This document shows, piece by piece, positions 35,191 through 46,980 of a stretch of 64,000 nucleotides of DNA (position 1 is its first letter; each line of letters opens with the position of its first letter). The DNA is from Seriola aureovittata (taxonomy: Eukaryota; Chordata; Actinopteri; Carangiformes; Carangidae), in contig NC_079375.1 of the NCBI RefSeq assembly GCF_021018895.1, positions 23,911,475 through 23,975,474 of the forward strand. Direction: 5' to 3'. The translations under genes were made by a program, and so were the position numbers. Under the pieces are notes generated by a model that was not told the origin of the DNA, did no database searches, and was given only the letters and a program-made list of their open reading frames with translations.

Positions 35191-38120
35191 AAGGAGAGCA
35201 GCTTGTGTATTTGTTGATTTAAAACAAAAGACAGATTGAAGGTTTCAAGAGAACAGTTAACAGTGTCGTCCGCCACAGTAATACAAAGCTCATAACTGAG
35301 TGTTGCATTATGTGAAATGTCTGTATATGCAGAGTCACGAATCCAGTACCCGCATACAACATTTCCCCTGATTCCTCCGTGTGTGAGCAGAAAACTGCAA
35401 TGCTGCACGGTAAAGCAAACAATACATAGAGATGCAAATACAGAAGTGCAAAAAGAAATGGCCGATGCTGAAAACGTCCACAGAATCCTGCATGATTACA
35501 CCCATCTGAAATATCCCAGCATCCAATCTCTTGTAAGACTTCCTGTGATATGTGGTTCCAATCAGGCCGACAAAGAACGTGAGCTAGCCTCCCTTTGCCG
35601 TGTGAACGCAGGGCTATCTGCAGCCTGTAATCCTCCACACACCACAGGACAGTTCAGAACGCCGCAGATGGATGTGAATATCAGACATGTTTGATATTCT
35701 CCAGGCAGTTCATGAATTGATTGTTGTGGTTAAGATTGAATCTGGACTTCAAATGTCTCAGAAATGCTAGGGCCAAGTTATCATGTGCTTGTCGACTGCC
35801 ATCAAAACTGTCTGTCTCACTCTGGCTCCGTCTTTTTCATCCCTGCTGCTCCTTTCCCTCTTGTCCGTGTTAAATTCAAATATCAGATATTATTTCAGAT
35901 TTATGATTTATGAAGTTTAAAGCTGAATTCCATGGGCTTCTCTCCCCAAAACATCATGAGGCACGATGACGAACTGAAAAACAAACAAAAAAAGAGCCCA
36001 TAGGTGCAGCATTATTATGACCCATAGCTACGTTTTGTTGCTAGGCGACATCTAGTGGTCGCAGTTATTATGACAGGAGACGTAGGATAAGGAGAGGCAA
36101 AAGTCTGCGATTCCCATGTGAAAGTAGCAGTTTGAGTCGTTTCTATTATCAAGTTGTTGTTATTGTAACCATGACAACAAAGACTGCGCAATGTAAAAGG
36201 ATGTGCTTATTTTAACCCAAGCCACGATCTTTTCACCTCCCGGATTTTAGCTTTATATTCAGCGTACAGACATGCATGTAGAGTGTATTTCCCAATGTGT
36301 CATATTGTTCCATTGTGTCTCAATTAGCAGGGAATTTGTGTTTGTGCTGTGACCTCAATTTGTGATTTAGCCTAATAAATGCTAATTACGCACAAAAACC
36401 CTGCAGTCTAATATTTAAAATCCACCACCGCTCCTGAGCTTTGTCACATGCTGAGACAAACTGTTCTGTCTTTACTTGCTACTCATTCCCGGGAATCGCA
36501 AGAAACATTGAGCTCTGATTTATTTCTGACAATCTTCATTTCCTGGACACAGATGACATTTGATATTTCCCTCTGCTGGGTCAAAGACAGTGGGATTTTA
36601 ATATGTCGCCTCCCTCTCTCTGTTCATTTTGCTTCATTATTATTATCGTATTTTTTAACCTCAACACCTTTTTCAGAATAAAGGAACATGACTGGTCAAA
36701 CCAATTTCATACCAACCACATTTACACCACAGGACTTTTGTATCTCTTCATTATGTGTTAGCCTTAATAATGAAGCCCATTGTCAGACACATTACTTACA
36801 CATTACTGTTGCTGATTTTAGTCCTGCCAGGACAAAAGAGAAAGAGTCTGACTTGGACATGTTGAAAGTTCTTTAATGGTCCACATTAGATGCAAAGTAC
36901 TCTAATTTATCCTGAGTCCATTTATACCTCGGAGGAAGATGACAGACTGTCTCTGCGGGTAGGAAGAAAACTAAGGTTCATATTAGAGGTAACATCAAAT
37001 CATCACAGTGTGTGTGTGCACAGTGTTTTTATGGATTGCATTAATGTCCTGATGTATCAACACAGTCTCCTCGAAATTATTTTCATACACAACATACTCC
37101 TCTATCTGCTGTTTACTCTGCAAATTCCCTCTAATGACAAAAGTAGTGAGAGGCAGTTGAAAGATCTGGTAAAACTGACATTGAGTTGATAAAAAAGATT
37201 AAAAAATCACTGTTTCTTTGGGCTAAAATGAACAAGGACGCTCAACTATAGAAATGTTTTAAGTAAAGTTTATAATTTAACAAGACTATCTGTGAGACTA
37301 TACTTTGGAACAGCACTGCTGCGACATTAATGCTAATATCAGTATGCTAACATGCTAACAATAACAACGCTCACATTCTGAGCAAAGAAGAACAGACCAT
37401 GACAGTTTTCTGAGAAAGTCACATGACAGGGCTTCCTGTCCTCAAACACTCAGCTGACATAAAAACATGGAGCAACATAATATCAGAAATGTGCTGCGGT
37501 TTTTATGTTGATTAGTTCATCACTCAGTCTGAGGCCGCGGGAGAAAAAATTAAAATGAACTCCTACATGGTTTTTCTGATCGCAGCCACATGGGTGAATA
37601 AACAGACATAACGTAGAGTTCAAAGAATTAAAATTCAAACGCAAAACTCCTCCTAGGTCTTATTAAGTTCATATAATTAATATTAGTAAGGTAATTTTCT
37701 TTCAGTCTTGTCAGAGACGGTCTCTGAAGGTTAAGTCTTGAATGAATTCTAATAAACTGAATGCATGGTTAATTTAGAAAACGATCAGCAACAAGATGAA
37801 AAGGCAGCAGATTTTTAAAAGTTCTTTATATTGAAGAGAGAGGAATCACCGGAACAGACACACGGCCTCAGACGGCTGAAAATGATCGCCACAACAAATC
37901 AAACCAGTGAAACTGCTGAAATATTAATGTCAGAGAATGAGAACATATCAGTCAGGAATGTGAGCTGGTTAAATTATCTCCTAACCACCGACCCTGCCAT
38001 CAACATCATCACCAGCTCCCGCAGTGGCCAACATCAGGGGTCCTGGGCTCCCTAATAAATGGGTTTGAACACAGCTAAAATTAGCCGTACGAGTTTGGTT
38101 TCATCCCATTCGCTTGAATT
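35191..38120. other. Non-coding interval
   Basis: No exon with domain or splice support. The overlapping reading frames at 35219-35694 on both strands show nothing recognisable. 37310-37390 contains TGCTAACATGCTAACA, part of a common fish repeat. 36020-36080 may be another repeat fragment. Confidence 0.35.
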
Positions 38121-38723
38121 AAGGAAACACGGAGAGTCACTAACAGAGTAATCACTGCTCGCTCGCTCGCTCGCTCACTGCCTGTCTCTTTAGCTTTAGC
38201 AGTATGTAGCAGGCTTGCAGGGTCCCACTGCTATTTTTTTGGATCAATAACACATGTATTGGCTTTTCTACTGGGGTTGCACTCTTGTGAATCGATATAA
38301 CAATGGCTCTGCGTGGTGCTCTGAATTAATTACTCACGCACTAGCATGCATGGCTCACCTGATTCCTACAGTAAGGATCTGAGGCCGGGAACGTTGCCTT
38401 AAGGAAGTCATTTATTTCTGGGGTCTGTAAAAGTTGCCTGATATCGCCGACCAGGACCGCTGGATCCTTGGCACCGTTTGTATGAGTGGAGAGAGCACGC
38501 TCTTTGCTCCCCGCTCTCTTAGTGCAGCACAAAGTTTTGAAAAATATCTTTTTTTTTTTTCCTCTCAGCACCTTTTGAAAAGAAACTATTGCACAGCTGC
38601 TCATGGGGCCTCTTTCAGAAATCGGTGAGGAGCTGTTTTTCTGCATCGTAGACAAGAGGAGGAGAGGAATTGATCACCTAAACTATTCCCAGGCCTCAGA
38701 TTTAAGCAGCTTTAAAGGGGTGT

Positions 38724-38783
<60 letters not shown>

Positions 38784-40596
38784 GGGGGGGGGGGGGTCAT
38801 AGTTGCTTATTTCCCACTATGCAAACATCGGAACTTCTCCCCAGGCTCTTTAGAAATGCTGAAGCCATTTGACAAATCATTTTCTCCAAGTGATATGGTT
38901 GTAAAGTGGCTGTGTGCATGGGATTTCATTCCACTCTAATAACACCGAGCTGGGCTGAGCTGAAGTGAGCAGAGATGAGATGAGAAAATAGATTGAGCCA
39001 CACTGAGCTTTGTGATGGCCTCGCAACATAAAATGGATGCAGTGCTGGAGAGAGGGGGACATGACTAACTAAAATCAGGTCAGTCGGACTGTAATGGACA
39101 AAAAAAAAACAAAAACGTTTCCAGCTCAGTTGTGGAGCTGGTGACTGTATCTACACACGATCAGTTGATCTAATATCTGCCATAAAATACTGACATTCAC
39201 ACCCACTGAATTTTACATAATCCACAATTTAGGAGTTTTACAAAACCAGCAGAAGCAGCTGGAGTCAGATTCATACAGAAACTTTTCCAGGCTCTTGACC
39301 AAAACTTCCTGTGTTTTTTTCTGTGAGGTTTGTTACAAGTCAGATTAAATAAATCCTCTTTACTGCACAAGTTTGTCCTAAAAATTTTTTGGTTCAACTT
39401 GATGAATACAACCTGTTAATGAGTTAGGGTGCATTAGTGGGATCTCCAAATACAAGGTGACCTCTTCTGCTCCCACCCACACAGGCAGAGACCAGTCACT
39501 ACAGAAGCAGTGAAGTTGAGAAGAAGAAGTTTTTAGGTTTAAAATGGGTTAAAATGTTTTAACCCCTAAAAAGTCGTTTCCATTAAATGCACAATACTGC
39601 ACACTGCCCTTGGATAATAGTCACAGAATGAATGGGGGGAAGGAAGTTTACTACAAACGCAACACGCAACTTTATTTTGATTATCTACACCCTGTTTTTT
39701 TTATTGTATTTCTAGATATATTTACATTTAAATCAATTAGATGCTGGTTGCTGGCGCTTGTCCGATATTGTCCCTCATGTATCTTCCTGCACTGTTTGAC
39801 TTCTTCATCTTTAAAATAATTTTTTTTTGGTACAAAATTTAAGCTACACAAGGAACCTTTGTTCAGTGGTGGTGATACAAATGTTAACAAGAAATTAAAG
39901 CCTCGATAGGTTGGTATTTCATTATAACGTTTTTTCGAATTGGCAATTTTGTTTTGTTTGTAGAAAAAACACAATCCCAGTGAGCTTGGTGATGACACCT
40001 GAGCCCGTTCCATCGGCTGATGAAGACCGTGAGATCTGTTTGTCAGGTCCAAAAAAAGCTATTAAGTGGACCTTTGAGTTTAGATTGTTTTGTCACAGTC
40101 GGTGTGTTTTTCTCGGTTCATTCATCTCAGCGTCCAAAACTAAGGTCTATTGTGGAAGGGAGGTTATTGGCATGCATTGCTGTCAACCACGGTTTCCTCT
40201 TCAACACATCCACTGAAGGTCACCAGAGCCCTTCACTTCTACACATACTGGCCTTAAAGATCTCTGAAATCCAAATTCATGTGACATAATGAAAGTAAAT
40301 TGCATCATGTTGGATTGAAACTGACTCTTTTTAGTGTATGGTGGGGGGACAGGTCGTGAATCCAGATTTCTCACTTGGTAATACTTCATTTGTTATTTCC
40401 TCATCAGTGATCACTCCCACACCAGGGTTCACATGGCAAAGAAGGAAAAAGTCAGCAATTATCAATCTTCTATCCAAACTTGTCACCGTGAGCCAATATT
40501 GTATTAATTATATAATTGTTCTTAAATTGAAGGATGGTTCACCTGTTTCTTTAAGAGACTAAAACAATATGCAGAGGATACACTAATCTACATTAA
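38121..40596 (+). repeat. Tandem-duplicated segment, copy A
   Basis: 2,476 bases that recur at 42661-45104 in the same orientation. I count about ten to twelve base differences plus three length differences. Copy A has 27 GT units at 38727-38780 against 5 in copy B; copy B has 11 extra bases after GCTGGCGCT (near 39752) and one extra A near 39820. The segment has no convincing gene; reading frames look conserved only because the copies are recent. Its last 32 bases encode QYAEDTLIYI of an L1 reverse transcriptase, cut off at TTAA (40593-40596). Confidence 0.97.
38727..38796 (+). repeat. (GT)27 followed by (G)16
   Basis: Compound tract. In copy B (43267-43292) the G run is the same length, but the GT part is only five units, which accounts for the 44-base length difference. 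Confidence 0.97.
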
Positions 40597-42660
40597 AGGG
40601 GACCTATTATGCAAAATGCACTTTTCCATGGTTTTCTATCGGTAGTATGTGTCCCTGGCGTGTCTACGGACCCCCCAAACATGAGAAAAGTCCATACTCT
40701 CGTTCTTTTGCTTTCTCCACCTTTCAAGAAATGTGTGCTCAAACGAGCGGATTGGAGATTCGCCCCTGGTGACGTCAAGAAGGGCGATGCCCCTCCCCCC
40801 GGGTGGGTGACGCTCCCCGAGCTAGGTGTGTGTTCCGCCCTCTGAGTCCGTGTTACAGACGGTATCGTTACTTCCCTCGCGAACACTGGCTTTCGGTAGA
40901 ACAATGTCGAAGGTACGAGCGAAACACAGTAGTTGCTTTGTTGTTGGCTGCACAAACCAACACAGGAGTCTTTTTTTTAATCCCTACGCCCGAGGATCTA
41001 AAGACCCAGTGGATTAATTTTATTTTTGATGGAAATGTTCCCGCTCCAACTCCGAAAGTGTTGTACTGTGTGCTAACCATTTCACCTCGGACTGCTTTCT
41101 CAACCTGGGCCAGGACAACGCAGGATTTCCTACAAGTCTCAAGATAAAGCTTGGATCAGTACCGACTGTCTGTGACCCAACTTTGAACTTCGGAGCTGTA
41201 AGTTTTACCATTTTATGTTGCTTTACTGTTTGTTCACGAGAGCCTGTTGCGTGTGTTGTTAGCATGGCAGCTAACGTGGCTAACGTTTAGCGTCGTCGAC
41301 GCGCAGCCGGGTATAGCGGGGTACAGATTGTATGTAATTCTTCTGCTTGGTATCGCCGTGTGACATTGATAAGAGCCACCCTGTTAAATGTATTATATTT
41401 TAAAGGCGTTTTAGCTGTCTGTAAAGTCAAGCCGGTAAAATTCGGACTAAAAATAGGCTTTGTACTGATTAGCGTAGGTGTCCGGGCTTGTTTATTAGTG
41501 CTGTGAAAGTTATTATTGAGAGTCATGCCTTATAACGGCCGTTTTAACGTTTATATCATGTTCACAGATACAGTGCCTGTAGGGAATATCTAGATAAGCG
41601 CAGAGTTAAGGGGATAGTCTATAATACACATTTTTTGCATCTTGCACATATAATGAGCTATTTGCAGCATTTACAAGCTATTGACAACCCAGTTTACACA
41701 TAATTGAGAGCATCTGTTATCATTCTTGCACTGTTTGCAGCTGTTGCCATAACTACACATTTGAGGAGATGTTGGTGTAATCTCTGTTTCCTCTGTTCAG
41801 GCCATCTATACAGCTTCCTGCAACAGGGGATGTTGCATGCCAGACTGACCCACTGTAGGCACACAGTTATCCTTGAAGATCTTCAGCGTCACATCAGAAG
41901 TACAGGTCTGTAGCCATCTGAAGTGCATCTACTTTTGATAAACCTAACAGTCATTTATCAGTCTTGGAATAATGTGCAGGTAAATGAAGCTGTGGTTACT
42001 TAGAACTTGTGAGAGTGTGTAGGCTAAGGTTTCTGTCATCATCTGTCACCTGGCTGCCATGTCCTACAATGAAAATGCTGACCGACCACAAGCCCAAACA
42101 AAAGAAGGTGAACCACTGTTCAAGGTCCAATTTCCAAAGGCCATGAAGGGAGAATGCAGAGCTACACCAGTTAAGACTGAGGCGACATTCTATAAGTGTT
42201 ATATTATTTTATTTTTCAACCAAAAAATGTTTTGTACACATTGTATTAAATATTGCACATATAATGTTATGACAGTTCCATCAATAACAAAATACAGTAA
42301 AGAAAATGTCAGGAGGTATTTAGAAACAGAGTCAGTCATTGTTTTGTAAAAAAAAAAAAAAAGTGAAAAATGTAAAAAAAATCTTTTGTGTTTTATCAAA
42401 CAGGGAATGTGGTGGACCTCATATTTGAAAAAGTCTTTGTGACCTGGGACCATACACAGAAGCTGCTTTGGCCATCCCCATCCCAGAGGACCTCACTGCA
42501 CAGTTGGAGCGGCCTGAGAAGGAGGAGGTCATATCCAGCTCTGTGTCCCGGTTCTATCATGGGCCAGTCTAAAACCCACATACCGGCCTGTGGCGTCAGG
42601 AAACACAGCATGGATGCGTAGGACCACGCAGGCTGGAATGACGCCCCAGATTCTGCAACC
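40597..42660 (+). mobile_element. Truncated TTAA-inserting THAP transposon (Kolobok-like)
   Basis: Starts directly after TTAA with AGGGGACCTATTATGCAAAA, a terminus I associate with fish DNA transposons. No inverted copy of this end is found near 42660, so the 3' part is missing. TTAA target choice together with a THAP-domain exon points to the Kolobok superfamily; piggyBac also uses TTAA but lacks THAP and begins CCC. Besides the THAP exon, later coding remnants can be read. One lies at about 42059-42200 (SYNENADRPQAQTKEGEPL and on). Another follows an acceptor-like CAG at about 42403 (GNVVDLIFEKVFV, then after a shift IPIPEDLTAQLERPEKEEVI to about 42572). I cannot see a complete catalytic domain. 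Confidence 0.75.
40904..41197 (+). pseudogene. THAP-domain exon of the transposon, frameshifted
   Basis: THAP domains are C2CH zinc modules that bind DNA and are common at the N-terminus of P-element- and Kolobok-type transposases. The ATG at 40904 opens [16 protein letters not shown], giving C-x4-C at residues 11 and 16. At the T run 40971-40978 the frame shifts to one encoding [19 protein letters not shown], with the family's tryptophan. Near 41063-41068 it shifts again to [15 protein letters not shown], which supplies the C-x2-H and the HF signature. The exon ends at 41197 before GTAAGT. Two frameshifts make the reading frame broken here; one is in a homopolymer and could be a sequencing error. 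Confidence 0.75.
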
Positions 42661-45104
42661 AAGGAAGCACGGAGAGTCACTAACAGAGTAATCACTGCTC
42701 GCTCGCTCGCTCGCTCACTGCCTGTCTCTTTAGCTTTAGCAGTATGTAGCAGGCTTGCAGGGTCCCACTGCTATTTTTTTGGATCAATAAAACATGTATT
42801 GGCTTTTCTACTGGGGTTGCACTCTTGTGAATCGATATAACAATGGCTCTGCGTGGTGCTCTGAATTAATTACTCACGCACTAGCATGCATGGCTCACCT
42901 GATTCCTACAGTAAGGATCTGAGGCCGGGAACGTTGCCTTAGGGAAGTCATTTATTTCTGGGGTCTGTAAAAGTTGCCTGATATCACCAGCCAGGACCGC
43001 TGGATCCTTGGCACCGTTTGTATGAGTGGAGAGAGCACGCTCTTTGCTCCCCGCTCTCTTAGTGCAGCACAAAGTTTTGAAAAATACCTTTTTTTTTTTC
43101 CCTCTCAGCACCTTTTGAAAAGAAACTATTGCACAGCTGCTCATGGGGCCTCTTTCAGAAATCGGTGAGGAGCTGTTTTTCTGCATCGTAGACAAGAGGA
43201 GGAGAGGAATTGATCACCTAAACTATTCCCAGGCCTCAGATTTAAGCAGCTTTAAAGGGGTGTAGGGTGTGTGTGTGGGGGGGGGGGGGGGGTCATAGTT
43301 GCTTATTTCCCACTATGCAAACATCGGAACTTCTCCCCAGGCTCTTTAGAAATGCTGAAGCCATTTGACAAATCATTTTCTCCAAGTGATATGGTTGTAA
43401 AGTGGCTGTGTGCATGGGATTTCATTCCACTCTAATAACACCGAGCTGGGCTGAGCTGAAGTGAGCAGAGATGAGATGAGAAAATAGATTGAGCCACACT
43501 GAGCTTTGTGATGGCCTCGCAACATAAAATGGATGCAGTGCTGGAGAGAGGGGGACATGACTAACTAAAATCAGGTCAGTCGGACTGTAATGGACAAAAA
43601 AAAAACAAAAACGTTTCCAGCTCAGTTGTGGAGCTGGTGACTGTATCTACACACGATCAGTTGATCTAATATCTGCCATAAAATACTGACATTCACACCC
43701 ACTGAATTTTACATAATCCACAATTTAGGAGTTTTACAAAACCAGCAGAAGCAGCTGGAGTCAGATTCATACAGAAACTTTTCCAGGCTCTTGACCAAAA
43801 CTTCCTGTGTTTTTTTCTGTGAGGTTTGTTACAAGTCAGATTAAATAAATCCTCTTTACTGCACAAGTTTGTCCTAAAAATTTTTTGGTTCAACTTGATG
43901 AATACAACCTGTTAATGAGTTAGGGTGCATTAGTGGGATCTCCAAATACAAGGTGACCTCTTCTGCTCCCACCCACACAGGCAGAGACCAGTCACTACAG
44001 AAGCAGTGAAGTTGAGAAGAAGAAGTTTTTAGGTTTAAAATGGGTTAAAATGTTTTAACCCCTAAAAAGTCGTTTCCATTAAATGCACAATACTGCACAC
44101 TGCCCTTGGATAATAGTCACAGAATGAATGGGGGGAAGGAAGTTTACTACAAACGCAACACGCAACTTTATTTTGATTATCTACACCCTGTTTTTTTTAT
44201 TGTATTTCTAGATATATTTACATTTAAATCAATTAGATGCTGGTTGCTGGCGCTCCACCCATTTTTGTCCGATATTGTCCCTCATGTATCTTCCTGCACT
44301 GTTTGACTTCTTCATCTTTAAAATAAATTTTTTTTTGGTACAAAATTTAAGCTACACAAGGAACCTTTGTTCAGTGGTGGTGATACAAATGTTAACAAGA
44401 AATTAAAGCCTCGATAGGTTGGTATTTCATTATAACGTTTTTTCGAATTGGCAATTTTGTTTTGTTTGTAGAAAAAACACAATCCCAGTGAGTTTGGTGA
44501 TGACACCTGAGCCCGTTCCATCGGCTGATGAAGACCGTGAGATCTGTTTGTCAGGTCCAAAAAAAGCTATTAAGTGGACCTTTGAGTTTAGATTGTTTTG
44601 TCACAGTCTGTGTGTTTTTCTCGGTTCATTCATCTCAGCGTCCAAAACTAAGGTCTATTGTGGAAGGGAGGTTATTGGCATGCATTGCTGTCAACCACGG
44701 TTTCCTCTTCAACACATCCACTGAAGGTCACCAGAGCCCTTCACTTCTACACATACTGGCCTTAAAGATCTCTGAAATCCAAATTCATGTGACATAATGA
44801 AAGTAAATTGCATCATGTTGGATTGAAACTGACTCTTTTTAGTGTATGGTGGGGGGACAGGTCGTGAATCCAGATTTCTCACTTGGTAATACTTCATTTG
44901 TTATTTCCTCATCAGTGATCACTCCCACACCAGGGTTCACATGGCAAAGAAGGAAAAAGTCAGCAATTATCAATCTTCTATCCAAACTTGTCACCGTGAG
45001 CCAATATTGTATTAATTATATAATTGTTCTTAAATTGAAGGATGGTTCACCTGTTTCTTTAAGAGACTAAAACAATATGCAGAGGATACACTAATCTACA
45101 TTAA
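42661..45104 (+). repeat. Tandem-duplicated segment, copy B
   Basis: 2,444-base near-identical partner of 38121-40596. It begins with AAGGAAGCACGGAG, against AAGGAAACACGGAG in copy A, and unlike copy A continues past TTAA (45101-45104) into TGATCTACTGC without the transposon. It therefore carries the empty insertion site. Confidence 0.97.
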
Positions 45105-45200
45105 TGATCTACTGCAATCATTTCCACAAACCCCTGACTTCTTGCAGTCTTCTTTCAGTCTTTTCAGTTCCATCCACACAAGTGGATATAGCTCTTTTAT
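45070..45200 (+). mobile_element. L1-type LINE reverse-transcriptase fragment
   Basis: From 45073 one open frame reads QYAEDTLIYINDLLQSFPQT and then a segment ending FSLFSSIHTSGYSS. In intact L1 proteins this is the YADDT catalytic motif followed by the region leading to SGYKLN. Here the first catalytic Asp is Glu, and the frame ends soon after. The 5' side of the element is lost or unrecognisable. Confidence 0.65.
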
Positions 45201-45208
45201 GTAACATG

Positions 45209-45314
45209 TTCCTCATTGTGGGAACTGCTGGGTTTCACTCTCTAATATCATCAGATCTTGACCTTACCCAGTAAAGTGTCTTCACATAATGTATGTTATG
45301 ATTGAATTGAATTT
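45209..45314 (+). mobile_element. LINE 3' tail (CR1/L2-type) with GAATT repeats
   Basis: GGGAACTGCTGGGTTTCACT, GATCTTGACCTTACCCAGTA, AAAGTGTCTTCACATAATGT and the terminal ATTGAATTGAATT follow the order of a common fish CR1/L2-type LINE 3'UTR, whose end is a short tandem repeat. It abuts the L1 fragment, so this is either a nested insertion or a chimeric tail. Confidence 0.55.
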
Positions 45315-46980
45315 TCGTCGTCTTGTCAAAGTCGTGTTTTCATGCTGCCTCTCTTGAGCTCTCTCTCTCGAGAAAGTATTCAATCTCTATCAGACCGTTA
45401 CTTGGCTGAATATAGAAAAGAAATTAGTAAAGTAGTTCCTGCTGTTTGTCAATGTTACATAATTCATTGTACTTTCTTAACTTATTCTGGATTCACACAA
45501 GCACAAATGCATTTTAGATGTTTCCAGGGCTTCCGTGTGCACTATTTCCAGCTTTGTCAAACTGCGGTGTTAAATAATTATGAGCAGGTGAGTTGGGTGC
45601 TGAACCTTGGAGCGCATCAGGTGCAAAGCAGCACTTTCATGCCAACTCCGGGCCCTCAGGGTAGGAGAGGAGAGGAGAGGAAATAAAGCGGGGCACAGGC
45701 TAAGAGGAAAGGTCTGTCGCTTTAGAAACACTGAGTCACCTCCGCGAACTTGGTTGGTGAAAACCAACATGATGTTTTGCGCCAACTACAAAGATGCAAA
45801 ATAGCAGGCAGACCGGAGAAGAGATGATTATTTAAATTACTGCCAGGGGGACGTTTAGGTGAAAATGTTGAGCCTATCTGGCCACCGTCACTTCTCTCAG
45901 TGTAGGCATGGGGCTGTGATGCTGGAGGCACAGTGCCCCTGGCAACGCTGCCATGCCAACTCCAATCATGTGTCCTGCATCGCTACAAAACAGCAGAGTC
46001 CCCCGGGAGGATGCAGCCAACAGCTAACGAGAAACAAACACCTCTCTGTTCTTGATGCTCAATGAGAGACACAGCCTAGGAGAGAGAGAGAGAGAGAGAG
46101 AGAGAAAGGGTCGCAGAGAAAGAGAGAGAGAGGCAGAGAGATGGCTGAGATGAAGGCGGGGGGGCTGAAGAGAGAGCAAACAGAACTGGAGAGTTTAATT
46201 TGCTGGCTGCTGCCTCTGAAAAGCAGTACGCCACAGAAACAGCTGGCCCACTGTAGCTATAGTTGTTAGCTGCAATTGTATTTCATTCTGGCAAAGACAG
46301 TGTCTGATGTGCTGTGTGTGAGAGATGACTGTGTGTGAACTAGACTGAAAACAAGTTACTCCTCCACAGGGTCTCTTTAAAAGTAGGAGAGGAGCTTTAG
46401 GAAGCTGCCGACAGACAGTTTGATGAAAGACTTTCCAGAAATAAACGCTTTCCTATAGGATGAAAAAAGTCCCTGGGTTACTAACTGCTATTAAACTAAA
46501 ATTAAAGTAATAAATAATGTGTGATACTTTAGTTTAAAGCTGCTCTAATCTATATTTTATATTAAGAGTGGGTGAAGTGACTATGTGTGAACCAGTCACT
46601 GTGACCAATCCACAGCAAATTACCATCCAACTCTGCAGAGCCATTAAACTCTTTTCTTAGCTCGTCCTCATGTTGTTTTCATGGCCTTTCGTTAACCTTG
46701 TTTTCCAGCTGCAGCAGCTGACGCAGACACTTTTCTCCGGAGCTGGTGGCGACCAAACCGGAACGAAAAGGAGAGCGAGAGGAATTGGTTCTTAGCTTTG
46801 GATTTTGGAAGCTGTTTTCATATCTGCAAGTTCATCAAACATATGATCAAACCGTAACCGTTTTTTAAAAAGCTTCATCTTTACCACAGAACGCTCTTCC
46901 TCCAACACAAAAACTTTTACCTACATAAATGTACACAGCAGGACCGGCCGCCTAAAAAAGGTAGAAAACGTTTCGTTCAC
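45315..46980. other. Non-coding interval
   Basis: No exon recognised. GA-rich stretches lie at 46080-46190, including pure (GA)n at 46080-46105. 46690-46800 may be a diverged relative of 34200-34440. Confidence 0.35.
46080..46105. repeat. (GA)n microsatellite
   Basis: About 13 GA units. Confidence 0.93.

Noticed and set aside
35219..35694. Overlapping frames of 119-139 residues on both strands
   Set aside because: Neither strand shows a recognisable domain; open by chance.
38341..38655. Minus-strand frame conserved in both duplicated copies (also 42881-43195)
   Set aside because: Conservation is explained by the recent duplication; no domain, no splice support, and ten of the first residues of interest have no known match.
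39911..40216. Plus-strand frame present in both copies (also 44419-44724)
   Set aside because: No recognisable domain. Identity between copies reflects the duplication, not selection.
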